This document shows, in pieces, positions 23,088 to 31,042 of a DNA stretch of 55,887 bases. The DNA is from a virus: IMG/VR virus record IMGVR_UViG_3300017971_000328, positions 1 through 55,887 of that record, one strand, 5' to 3'. The position numbers were made by a program, and so were the translations under genes. The stretch's first letter is position 1. Every line of letters begins with the position of its first letter. Below the pieces are notes generated by a model, which was given only the letters and a program-made list of their open reading frames with translations, searched no databases and was not told the origin of the DNA.

Positions 23088-26042
23088 GTGGCAGATGCTG
23101 CTAGCCGAATGCTCGCTGGTCGAGCGAAGAAGATCACTGCTGTCGGAGCTGCGTATAAAGACGCGCTCACGTCGCAAAAAGAGTTCACGAAACACCAGCG
23201 CAATTTGATTGCAGCCCTGAAAGGCGGCAACCGAGAGACAGATGTAGCTGCCAAGAAGGTCGGTCTGCTGAGTCGTGCCTACCAAGGCGTCACCGGAACA
23301 ATCAAGAAATACGGTATCGAGATCTCCGGAGCGGCGGCTGCGACCCAACTACTACGTCTAGAGCAGCGTGATACTGCCAAGGGTATCGAGCACTTCTACC
23401 GAACGGCAGACAAGCTTCCAACCCAGCTCAACCGCACAGGCAGCCACTTCGAGAACATGGGGAAGACAGGCTCAAAGGCATATGGTCACGTTGGTGACGC
23501 CTTGAACAACCTGGTCTCCGGTGAGTTCACGAAGTCCTGGAAAGACGTCAAGAAGATGACTGGAGAGGGAGGTCTCATTGATACCTTCCTCGGTACCAAA
23601 GGAGCGATGGGCGCAGTCATGACCTCTCGTCGCTTCGCTGTCGCTGTTGCCAAAGACGCGCATAGTCTCGCCCAAGCGTACAACGTTCCTGCCGAAGCCG
23701 TTCGTGACCTCCAGCGTGAGCTGAAGATGACGATGCGGAGTGGGACACGCAATACGAAGGAATACCAGAATGAGCTGAAGGCGGTAGCCGACCGCATCCT
23801 CTTTGCGGAGAAAGCTCTTGGAGTCGACAAGGCCGATGCGGTCGCCTTCGTGAATCGATCTATGTGGGAATTCGGCGAGACAGCAGAGACAGCCGGGAAG
23901 CGCTTGACGAACCTGAACAACTACGTTGAGGTCTCAAACGAGTTGCTCCAGAAGCAGGGGAAGTTGTCCAAGGGAGCCACCGCACAGTGGAAGGATGACT
24001 ACGCTAAAGCGGTTCTTGAAGCATCCTCAGCCTCGAAGCACCTGTTCCTGAACACAGACAAACTCGCTGAAGCCATGATGGCGTCTGCCCACTCAGCGCA
24101 CAAAGCGGGGCTGTCCTACAACCAGGTGCAGCGGACCATGAAGGCCATCCCGCAGATGCTCGGGAACACTCCTGAGTTCATGCAACAGAGGATGGGCGGC
24201 GCATTCTTGAAGATGGTCAACGACGGGGAGAAGTTCGAGAAATTCCTGGAAGGAATGCCCAAGAAGAAAGCTGACAACATCAGAGCGAGCGTCAAGAATA
24301 TCAAGAAATACGGCGGGAACGTCCTGACGAAGCGCGGAGCCCTCTTTGAGCTGCTTGGCGGCACCGAAGGCGGCATGAAGATGGCTTTCAAGGAAATCAA
24401 AAACCTTGGAACGGATTCCGCCCGAGCTGAGCTGCTGCACAAGATGTTCGGTATCGAAGATAGGATGACGGCGATCAACGTCTTGGCGACTCTTGAAGAG
24501 GGTGGGGGTGGCCTCGAAGAGTTCACCAAGAAGGTCAAGGAAGCCAAGGGTAAAGAAGGAACTGCGTGGGACAAAGCCTTCAAGGACCAGAAAAAGGGTC
24601 TGGGTGTCCTGACCACTGCGGAAGACGCGCTCGGCAAGCTCAAGAGGCACCTCGACGAGATCTCTGAGAATAGAATGCTATTGGGCGCAGCAGCGGCTAC
24701 AGGAGGCTTCACAGGGCTCTTCAAGAGACTCTTCGGTGGTGGCGCAGCTTCGGCGGCTGGAGGTCTTCTTCCTGGGGGTGGTGGGGGTGGTGGGGGTGCC
24801 ATGGCTCTTGCTGGAGGAGGCGGTGGCGGCGGCATTATGCGCTCTCTTGGGGGCATGGGAGCCGCGTTCCTGGCTTCTGGGGTCACGGCAGGGAAGTTCG
24901 CTCTCGGCGCTGCTATGGGCGGTGGAGGCGGTCTTATCGCCAACGTCTTGGGTCTCGTCGGGAAAGCAGGCGTAGCTCTCAAAGCCGGTGCAGCTCTCGC
25001 GGCACCCTTCGCAGCTCTCGCAGGAACTCTGCTCGTTTCCGAGCGGATTGCTCGTCGTATAGCCAAGACGGATAAGAGCATCCTAGAGTGGAGAGAAGAA
25101 TCCCAACGTGTAGAAGAGGCGATTGCCAAGCGAGAGAAGAAAGACATCGAAGCTGGAGAACTGAAGGTCACCAAGGGACCTCAGCGGAAAGACCTCCTAA
25201 GTAGAGGACTCCGTGCGGTCACTGGTGGACTGTGGGACCGACGCTTTGAGAATGTGGTTGCTTCTGGCGGTACAGCAGCCAGAAAAGACATGCTAGATCA
25301 AATAACAGGGGGTATGCCTAGCGACCTGGAAGGCAAATCAGCTTCCGACCTCGACAAGATGAGGTACAACGGAAAGAGCCCCATTGGCCTCATGTGGGGA
25401 CGTCCAGACCTCGCAGCCGACATCTCCAAAGCTCTACAAGCAAAGGGAGCCTCTCCGGAAGCTATTGAGGGAGCGCTGAAGCTCCGTGCCGCTCGAACAG
25501 GAGCCTCTCTCAAATCCTTGAAGCATCGCATCGCAGCAGCTAAAGGCGAGACCATAGCAGAGCGCGCCAAGTCGAAGTCCAAAAGAGAGGATGAAGCAGC
25601 TCTAGCGGCTGCGGATCGCATGCTGGCAGAACGCTCAGCTCAAGCAGCTACACCTGTGGCTGGTGGAGAAGAGGTTGCTATAGACGCTGGTCAACGTTTC
25701 ATGGACGAACGACGAACGGCGGACCTCTCATCAGCTATTGCTCCAGCCCCTGGAGGAATCGCAACCCTCATGAATGAGGCGAAGCTTGGAGCAGCAACAA
25801 AGATCAATCCAGAGGTTCTCAGGAACCTAATTGGTAGGGACAAGATGGCAGCCATGGTTCCTTCTGCTGCTCGTGGGAATCAAACCACACGTGCCCCCAG
25901 AGTTGGCGACATCCCGCTCAACGCAGGCGTAGACAACATGGGGAAGCTCACTCTCACCCTTGACAATTTCTACGACCTCTTAGGAAACTACGATGCTGCC
26001 AAAGAGTCTCAACTTCCCTTTGGCACAGGTGTGCCCCGCTAG
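23088..26042 (+). CDS. Tape-measure-like / large virion protein with Gly-rich hydrophobic segment
   Basis: 984 residues from GTG 23088 (GAGG 6 bases upstream). Long alpha-helical, Ala/Lys/Glu-rich sequence, interrupted near residues 560-650 by glycine runs and a strongly hydrophobic stretch (GGLIANVLGLVGKAGVALKAGAALAAPFAALAGTLLV). This combination (extended helices plus central membrane-active segments) is typical of phage tail tape-measure proteins, which set tail length and may enter the host membrane. The last 330 residues are charged, Ala-rich and probably disordered. Unlike most phages it is encoded on the opposite strand from the head genes. Other possibilities are an injected inner virion protein. 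No lytic enzyme domain was seen. Confidence 0.5.
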   Translation: MADAASRMLAGRAKKITAVGAAYKDALTSQKEFTKHQRNLIAALKGGNRETDVAAKKVGLLSRAYQGVTGTIKKYGIEISGAAAATQLLRLEQRDTAKGIEHFYRTADKLPTQLNRTGSHFENMGKTGSKAYGHVGDALNNLVSGEFTKSWKDVKKMTGEGGLIDTFLGTKGAMGAVMTSRRFAVAVAKDAHSLAQAYNVPAEAVRDLQRELKMTMRSGTRNTKEYQNELKAVADRILFAEKALGVDKADAVAFVNRSMWEFGETAETAGKRLTNLNNYVEVSNELLQKQGKLSKGATAQWKDDYAKAVLEASSASKHLFLNTDKLAEAMMASAHSAHKAGLSYNQVQRTMKAIPQMLGNTPEFMQQRMGGAFLKMVNDGEKFEKFLEGMPKKKADNIRASVKNIKKYGGNVLTKRGALFELLGGTEGGMKMAFKEIKNLGTDSARAELLHKMFGIEDRMTAINVLATLEEGGGGLEEFTKKVKEAKGKEGTAWDKAFKDQKKGLGVLTTAEDALGKLKRHLDEISENRMLLGAAAATGGFTGLFKRLFGGGAASAAGGLLPGGGGGGGGAMALAGGGGGGGIMRSLGGMGAAFLASGVTAGKFALGAAMGGGGGLIANVLGLVGKAGVALKAGAALAAPFAALAGTLLVSERIARRIAKTDKSILEWREESQRVEEAIAKREKKDIEAGELKVTKGPQRKDLLSRGLRAVTGGLWDRRFENVVASGGTAARKDMLDQITGGMPSDLEGKSASDLDKMRYNGKSPIGLMWGRPDLAADISKALQAKGASPEAIEGALKLRAARTGASLKSLKHRIAAAKGETIAERAKSKSKREDEAALAAADRMLAERSAQAATPVAGGEEVAIDAGQRFMDERRTADLSSAIAPAPGGIATLMNEAKLGAATKINPEVLRNLIGRDKMAAMVPSAARGNQTTRAPRVGDIPLNAGVDNMGKLTLTLDNFYDLLGNYDAAKESQLPFGTGVPR

Positions 26043-26075
26043 TTTGTTATCTATACCTGAAAGGAAACTCCTGTC

Positions 26076-26321
26076 ATGCACAAGCTCATGAAAGCTCTAG
26101 CTACACAAAGTGTCACAGTCAAGAACGGCACATCTGGTGAGATCAGCTTACACTATCCGGAGATTGGAGAGAACAACTACCCAACGGGAGTCGTTCTCCG
26201 TCTCGGTATCCAGCCAGGACAAACACTGACTCTCACGGACATGATCTCCTTGAAGGCACTCAAACTCTCTTCAAATCTGAAAAAACTAGTCAAAGCTAGG
26301 CACCTACTTGTTCTGCTGTAA
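26076..26321 (+). CDS. Hypothetical 81-aa protein
   Basis: 81 residues, MHKLMKALATQSVTVKNGTSGEI, with GAAAGGAAA upstream of the ATG and a TTGTTATCTATACC late-motif variant at 26044-26057. Alternating strand pattern (VVLRLGIQPGQTLTLTD) followed by a basic helix (LKALKLSSNLKKLVKARHLLVLL). Part of the reading frame contains TAGTCAAAG (26287-26295). It lies directly downstream of the tape-measure-like gene and may be a small tail component. No family recognised. Confidence 0.6.
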   Translation: MHKLMKALATQSVTVKNGTSGEISLHYPEIGENNYPTGVVLRLGIQPGQTLTLTDMISLKALKLSSNLKKLVKARHLLVLL

Positions 26322-26439
26322 AATCCATATCTGAATCCTTGTTTTGTGTTTCCGTCACATTTCCTGATTTTCAGGATTTATGTTACCGGTCTACTCTAAG
26401 GCTAGAGGGACCTGACTACCAGCAAGGAGTCCGTAAGAC

Positions 26440-26985
26440 ATGGGCGTACAATTGGTCACCTGCTACATTTGCAAACAGTTGAAACCAAGAAAACTCGCAC
26501 ATGAACACCACAAAGTCCCCCGAGCCGCAGGAGGAAAAGACACCAAAGACAATCTCGTATACCTGTGCCCCACGTGCCATGACAACCTACACAGGTTTGC
26601 TGAGATGATTTCCAACGGCAAGAGTTCCGAAGCCGTCGACCTTGCTACATTGGAGTACAAAGCCCCCGCAGTCCGCAGCCGAAGCATGAAGCTCGCTCAA
26701 CTCGTCGCGAAGAGCTTCGCCATCCCAGGACTCGACGAACGCGCCGAAACCGAAGTCCGCGTCACACTTCCAACTGAACTCGTCAAAAGATTAAGGGTGC
26801 TAGCATCTGAACACCCAGGGGACCGTGGTAGACCTCTTGGCGTGCCGAAGTTCGCAGCCCTGATTTTGACACAGTACCTCATCAGGAAGGGTATGTGGAG
26901 GATCGATGACATGCAGTTCAACATCTTCAAGTTGGCGAAGTCATGTAGTAATATCCTCTCGTCGCGCACCGGTCTATTGTCCTAG
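26440..26985 (+). CDS. HNH endonuclease with C-terminal helical domain
   Basis: 181 residues. A classic HNH core occupies residues 8-51: CYIC (zinc knuckle), HEHHKVPRAAGGKDTKDNL (catalytic His pair and Asn), CPTCH (second knuckle). The C-terminal part (EVRVTLPTELVKRLRVLASEH...GVPKFAALILTQYLIRKG) looks like a ribbon-helix-helix or similar DNA-binding segment, which would give site choice. HNH proteins in phages act as homing nucleases or assist terminase; being far from terminase here and flanked by small spacers, a free-standing homing role is more likely. The 118-bp upstream gap holds a small inverted repeat CCTGATTTTCAGG at 26363-26375. Confidence 0.85.
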   Translation: MGVQLVTCYICKQLKPRKLAHEHHKVPRAAGGKDTKDNLVYLCPTCHDNLHRFAEMISNGKSSEAVDLATLEYKAPAVRSRSMKLAQLVAKSFAIPGLDERAETEVRVTLPTELVKRLRVLASEHPGDRGRPLGVPKFAALILTQYLIRKGMWRIDDMQFNIFKLAKSCSNILSSRTGLLS

Positions 26986-27119
26986 AGTATTAGCGAATAT
27001 TCTGTAGTATCCGGTCTCCCAGCACAGTCTGGATAGGAAATTAGTCTCCAACATATCGTAATTCTTGAAGTAATAATCTGCTTGTTTTTTGAAGCTCAGC
27101 CTGATAGGCTTGGAGGCAT

Positions 27120-28859
27120 ATGCTCGGAATTCTTCATACCAATGATAAGGTCCCAGCGCTCCATGAGATCCATTCGGCGCTCGGTTTGGGAGAGATAGAG
27201 AAGGCGTCCGCGCTTCTCCTCTCGTACCTGACACACCCAGAGGTGAGTTCCCATCTGCATGGAGCCTACGGTGATTGTGCGAACGTCCTCCGTTACGTCA
27301 ATCGAGTAGCATTCGACGACAAGGTACAGACAGCGCAATGCAACATCATCATTGGAGAAGTGCTCATCGGAGTAGAATTCTTCAAGAATTACATACGCTC
27401 CACCACAGACCTCCTCTTCATCCTCCTACATGAACGCAACCACTATCTCATCCGACGCTTGAAGTTCGCTCGCCTCCAAGGGATCTCAGCCAACGCAAGT
27501 GGTCTGCTGGAGGACGCCTATATCAATGGTCCTCTGTACAGGCTCTTGCGTCCCAAGTTCCTGACGGAATACTACAAGGATGAGAAGGACATCCAGACCA
27601 TCCTCTATCCAGCGAGCTACAAGTTCAAGTCCTGGATGAAAGAGGTAGGCTATCCAGACCCACACAAACGTGAGATCCTCCGTCTACACCAGCGACTCTA
27701 CGACGGCGACTCGGAGAGCTACGCCCATGTGGACTACGAAGAGTGGATGAAAGCGGGGAGACGGCTCGTTTTGTGGCTCATACAGAAAGCAGACGAAGAG
27801 GAGCGACTGGATGCGGAGGAGCAGCCTTGCACGGAGTCCTGTGAGAGTGTCACTGACTACGGCTCCATTGGTGTCTTGGGGAACCCCGCATCACAGGAAG
27901 CCGCAGAAGAGTTTCTTGAAGACTCCGATACCATCGACCCCGCCACAGGGAAGATCGGAACCAACGAGGGGAAAAGAGACGGAGAGATAGACCACTACGA
28001 GGGTATGGAAGAGGACTACAGCAACGGTCCTACCAAAGAAGACATCCAAACTGCTGTGGAGCAAGCGCTAGAGGCTGGGAAGTCCCTCTACTCGGAGGAT
28101 CCTTGCGGTGAACCTGACACAGCGTGGACACAGAGTGGAAACAGGAACAACCTCCTCCACGCCATCGTCGTGCCGAAGGTGAACCTGGACGGTATGGACG
28201 GTGCGCTCCTACAAGAAACGTGGGATATGACTCTCGACGATCTAGCCTCCGATGTGCAGAACGCGGTTGTAGACCTCTCCTACAAGCTCAACCAAGTCGC
28301 CTCTCTGATTGGTTGCATCATGAGCACACCAGCTCTTCAGGATACAGGACTTCGTGGGAAGTCTGTCTACCCCTACCAGATTCATCGTCAAGACATCGTA
28401 ATGATGGGAGCTGGGTATCCTCCAACCTCCTGGAATCTCCATCTGGACAAACCAGAGGAGAAGGTGCCTCTCTATGTAGATGTGTCTATATCCATGGGGC
28501 ATTGGTACCTCTTCATCCCGTGGATCGTACAACACTTGAAGCAGCATGTGGGGAAGGTCTACCAATTCTCGGGGACGGGAGTTCTCTTGGAGCGCCCCAA
28601 GAACACACAGATTCTGCTCACATCCCAAGGCACCTGTTTCAATACCGTGGCACGTCACATCCTGGAAGAGGGCTACAAGCGGGTCCTCATTCTCACTGAT
28701 GATGACGGGACACTCCTCACAGAGCACCGCAACACTCTTCAAGCGAAGCAGACGGAGGTCTATCTTCTGTGCACGGAGAGAAGAGAAGGTATGAAGCGAC
28801 ACGGGTGGTCGAGCATCGCGACGAGGAAGATCAATCTCTTGAGGGAAATCGAACGATAA
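27120..28859 (+). CDS. Metallopeptidase-fold plus VWA-like protein (DUF2201 type)
   Basis: 579 residues. The N-terminal domain carries HERNH at 104-108 (HExxH zinc-peptidase motif in an LLFILLHERNHYLIRR helix). The middle is acidic (DEEERLDAEEQ, EEFLEDSDT, IDHYEGMEED). The C-terminal domain has a von Willebrand A MIDAS motif DVSIS at 454-458 and LILTDDDGTLL further on. This order (putative metallopeptidase, linker, VWA-like) is that of the DUF2201 pair of Pfam domains, which bacteria encode next to a MoxR AAA+ ATPase. The MoxR partner is the next gene here. Such pairs act like chaperones that insert metal or remodel target complexes; the phage target is unknown. GGAGG precedes the ATG by only 3 bases. 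Confidence 0.82.
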   Translation: MLGILHTNDKVPALHEIHSALGLGEIEKASALLLSYLTHPEVSSHLHGAYGDCANVLRYVNRVAFDDKVQTAQCNIIIGEVLIGVEFFKNYIRSTTDLLFILLHERNHYLIRRLKFARLQGISANASGLLEDAYINGPLYRLLRPKFLTEYYKDEKDIQTILYPASYKFKSWMKEVGYPDPHKREILRLHQRLYDGDSESYAHVDYEEWMKAGRRLVLWLIQKADEEERLDAEEQPCTESCESVTDYGSIGVLGNPASQEAAEEFLEDSDTIDPATGKIGTNEGKRDGEIDHYEGMEEDYSNGPTKEDIQTAVEQALEAGKSLYSEDPCGEPDTAWTQSGNRNNLLHAIVVPKVNLDGMDGALLQETWDMTLDDLASDVQNAVVDLSYKLNQVASLIGCIMSTPALQDTGLRGKSVYPYQIHRQDIVMMGAGYPPTSWNLHLDKPEEKVPLYVDVSISMGHWYLFIPWIVQHLKQHVGKVYQFSGTGVLLERPKNTQILLTSQGTCFNTVARHILEEGYKRVLILTDDDGTLLTEHRNTLQAKQTEVYLLCTERREGMKRHGWSSIATRKINLLREIER

Positions 28860-28901
28860 TTTCCTTGACTTCAAGAATCGTTTCTTGTAGGGTGGAGCAG
28901 A

Positions 28902-30116
28902 ATGCTTGAGCAATTTGGGATATACGGTTGGGGTGACATCGAACCTGTGGTTCTGGCAGCCATGGTCGCCAAGCAACCGGTCCTCTTCATTGGGACACAC
29001 GGTGCCGCTAAGACCGAAGGTGCTGTGGTCCTGATCAAGGCTCTGTCTGGTCCTGACGCTCAAGTCCAGAAGTACGACGTTCCCAACCTTCAAGCCGAGG
29101 AGCTGCTGGGATATCCAAACCCACGAGACCTAGCTGAAGGTAAGCCGATGTCCTACGTCCCCACTCCCATCTCGATTTGGGGGAAGAAGGGGATCATCCT
29201 GGATGAGCTGAATCGCGCTACCATGATGGTCCAACACAAGCTCGTCGAGTTGGTGCGGGAGAAGACAGTCATGGGCATGCCTACCGGCGTCGAGTACGTC
29301 TTCGCAGCGGTCAACCCTCCTGAGTCCTATGGGTCGCTCTACATGGAGCTGGCGCTAGCTTCTCGCTTCATCTGTGTGCAGGTCCCCGACCTGTCTATCT
29401 TCACAGAGGGAGTGCTCAACAGCATTCTGGAGACGACGATCTCCACGAAGGAAACAGACACGTTCGTGGGCTTGGTGGAGAAGGTCCGTCGGTCAGCGCT
29501 ACCGAAGAAAGACACAAGGGAGCTTCGGTCTCTGGTAGCCAGGATAGCCAAGGTCGTGCACACAGCGCTCTCTGTGACGCCGACGACTCCTGGCTACAAC
29601 GTCCGCAGCATGAAGATGCTCTATGACATGCTGGATGCGTCCGAGAAGCTCAGAAGGGTCAGCACGGAGGACTACGCGAAGATGGTCACCTCCACGACTC
29701 TTGTAGACATCGTTCTCAGTACGATTCCGGAAATCTGGGGGATCACTCAAAAGACAACGCAGAAAGATACCTTGGTCCAGAAGATCAAGAACATCGTCGC
29801 TGACTTCAAGCTAGGGGACACCGTGTCTTCAGCGGTTGACGTAGAAGACCTCCTTGATTCCGGAGTTCCTACAACAGAGACGCTGGCTTGGAGCGAGGAT
29901 ATCGTATCGAAGATCAAGGAAACCAACAACGAGCTGAAGCTACGGAGAGTGCGGAACAAGGTCGTGAGCATGCTGGATGTCATCCCAGTCAGCATCCGGA
30001 ACTCTCTGTTGCTCGCTCTTTTGCATCGGATGAAGGTGCTGAAGATGTTCACCCTGGACTACCCTCTCTCCGAGGAAGGGATCTCGCAGCTTATCAAAGA
30101 AGCGTTCGAGTTGTAG
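28902..30116 (+). CDS. MoxR-family AAA+ ATPase
   Basis: 404 residues. Walker A GTHGAAKT at 31-38, Walker B GIILDELNRA with DE at 101-102, a sensor-1-type FAAVNPPESYGS after it, and an arginine-containing ALASRF segment: the MoxR/RavA layout. The C-terminal third is an all-helical lid (RSALPKKDTRELRSLVARIAK...NVRSMKMLYDMLDASEKL). MoxR ATPases drive conformational change or metal insertion together with a VWA protein, here the gene immediately upstream (42 bp apart). GGAG lies just before the ATG. ATPase identity is firm; target unknown. Finding both halves together argues for an intact functional system rather than a captured fragment. Confidence 0.9.
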   Translation: MLEQFGIYGWGDIEPVVLAAMVAKQPVLFIGTHGAAKTEGAVVLIKALSGPDAQVQKYDVPNLQAEELLGYPNPRDLAEGKPMSYVPTPISIWGKKGIILDELNRATMMVQHKLVELVREKTVMGMPTGVEYVFAAVNPPESYGSLYMELALASRFICVQVPDLSIFTEGVLNSILETTISTKETDTFVGLVEKVRRSALPKKDTRELRSLVARIAKVVHTALSVTPTTPGYNVRSMKMLYDMLDASEKLRRVSTEDYAKMVTSTTLVDIVLSTIPEIWGITQKTTQKDTLVQKIKNIVADFKLGDTVSSAVDVEDLLDSGVPTTETLAWSEDIVSKIKETNNELKLRRVRNKVVSMLDVIPVSIRNSLLLALLHRMKVLKMFTLDYPLSEEGISQLIKEAFEL

Positions 30117-30120
30117 GTGG

Positions 30121-30951
30121 ATGATGGGTAAGTCTCTCAAATTCAAGAAAAACCCGTTGAAAGGCACGAGCCGCTGGTACATCGTGCAGAAGCCAGACAG
30201 CTCTCCTGCCTTTGTACGAAAGAAGGCTACAGCGACAGTAGACTTGAAGGAGCTTCAAGAATTGACGCATGTCGTCCTTTTGCAAGGGCAGTCTGGAGCT
30301 GTTCTATTGGGTCCAGGACAGGCTATGCAGGTCTATGGGCAGCACGAGCTGGAGACAGATGTTCTCTCCCTCTACAAGTTCTATCTGGAGAAGGGAGTGA
30401 TCGTCTTCAAGAAGCTGTTCGGAGGCGTGCTGCGCGACATCATAGTCGATCCGACTCTTGAAGACGCGATAGAGAACACAGCTCTCGTCTTCCCTCACTT
30501 CCTACAAGGAGCGGTGCCTACACCCACCTACGGAATCGAATACGAAGGGAAGTACCTCCTAGACGTGAATGCCGTCATCCGGAAGATTCGCGGCACAGAG
30601 ATGACCCAACGTCCAGACAACGACGAAGACGACGACATGGAGGTACTGGAAGATGACACACCTACGCCGGTCCCCGGTGCTGCCACAGAGAACAAGGACA
30701 AAGCGTGGAAGGACCAGGACGCGACAGAAAGACAAAGAGAGAAGCTCGCATCGTTGGGTATCAAAGCTGACCCAACTTGGACAAGGGGGCAAGCCTCGAA
30801 GATCATTCAGGACAAACTCAACAACATCCCAGCAACGGAACGTCAACTCAAGATGCTGAAGACTCTGGGAATTCCAGCCCCAGACAACATCAGACGGTCC
30901 GAAGCCTCGAAACTCATTAAGGATGAGAGAAGACGGAGGGGGCTATCGTAA
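30121..30951 (+). CDS. Protein with two C-terminal helical repeats
   Basis: 276 residues (ATG 30121; a second ATG three bases on is equally possible), starting 4 bp after the MoxR stop. The N-terminal 165 residues are a mixed fold (WYIVQKPDSSPAFVRKK, HVVLLQGQSGAVLLG). An acidic linker (PDNDEDDDMEVLEDDTPTP) follows, then two copies of a repeat of about 37 residues: ATERQREKLASLGI...TRGQASKIIQD and ATERQLKMLKTLGI...RRSEASKLIKD. Such short (A/T)xxQ..xLxxLGI..A/S..I repeats occur in phage and bacterial DNA- or protein-binding tails. It could be a substrate or adaptor of the MoxR/VWA machine (position only). Confidence 0.65.
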   Translation: MMGKSLKFKKNPLKGTSRWYIVQKPDSSPAFVRKKATATVDLKELQELTHVVLLQGQSGAVLLGPGQAMQVYGQHELETDVLSLYKFYLEKGVIVFKKLFGGVLRDIIVDPTLEDAIENTALVFPHFLQGAVPTPTYGIEYEGKYLLDVNAVIRKIRGTEMTQRPDNDEDDDMEVLEDDTPTPVPGAATENKDKAWKDQDATERQREKLASLGIKADPTWTRGQASKIIQDKLNNIPATERQLKMLKTLGIPAPDNIRRSEASKLIKDERRRRGLS

Positions 30952-30968
30952 GAAACAGGAAATTTATC

Positions 30969-30997
30969 TTGACAGCGTTTCAGCTTTCAAGTATAAC
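30969..30997 (+). promoter_or_regulatory. Sigma-70-type promoter (TTGACA, 17 bp, TATAAC)
   Basis: TTGACA at 30969-30974, a 17-bp spacer, and TATAAC at 30992-30997, eleven of twelve consensus bases. It lies in the 91-bp gap before the sigma-like gene (ATG 31043), giving a predicted start of transcription near 31004. It is the only near-consensus host-type promoter I found in a gap of this window. Confidence 0.75.
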
Positions 30998-31042
30998 GGG
31001 AATTGGTGGTTCTAGCTTGATACTTGAAGCTTGGAGGATTGT

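Noticed and set aside
26974-27234. Minus-strand frame of 86 codons overlapping the start of the VWA gene
   Set aside because: It overlaps a well-supported plus-strand gene and lacks a ribosome-binding site or neighbours on that strand; the non-overlapping 140 bp (26986-27119) shows no convincing gene.
28864-28892. TTGACT as a -35 box before the MoxR gene
   Set aside because: No acceptable -10 at 16-18 bp, and the gene is closely coupled to the upstream VWA gene.
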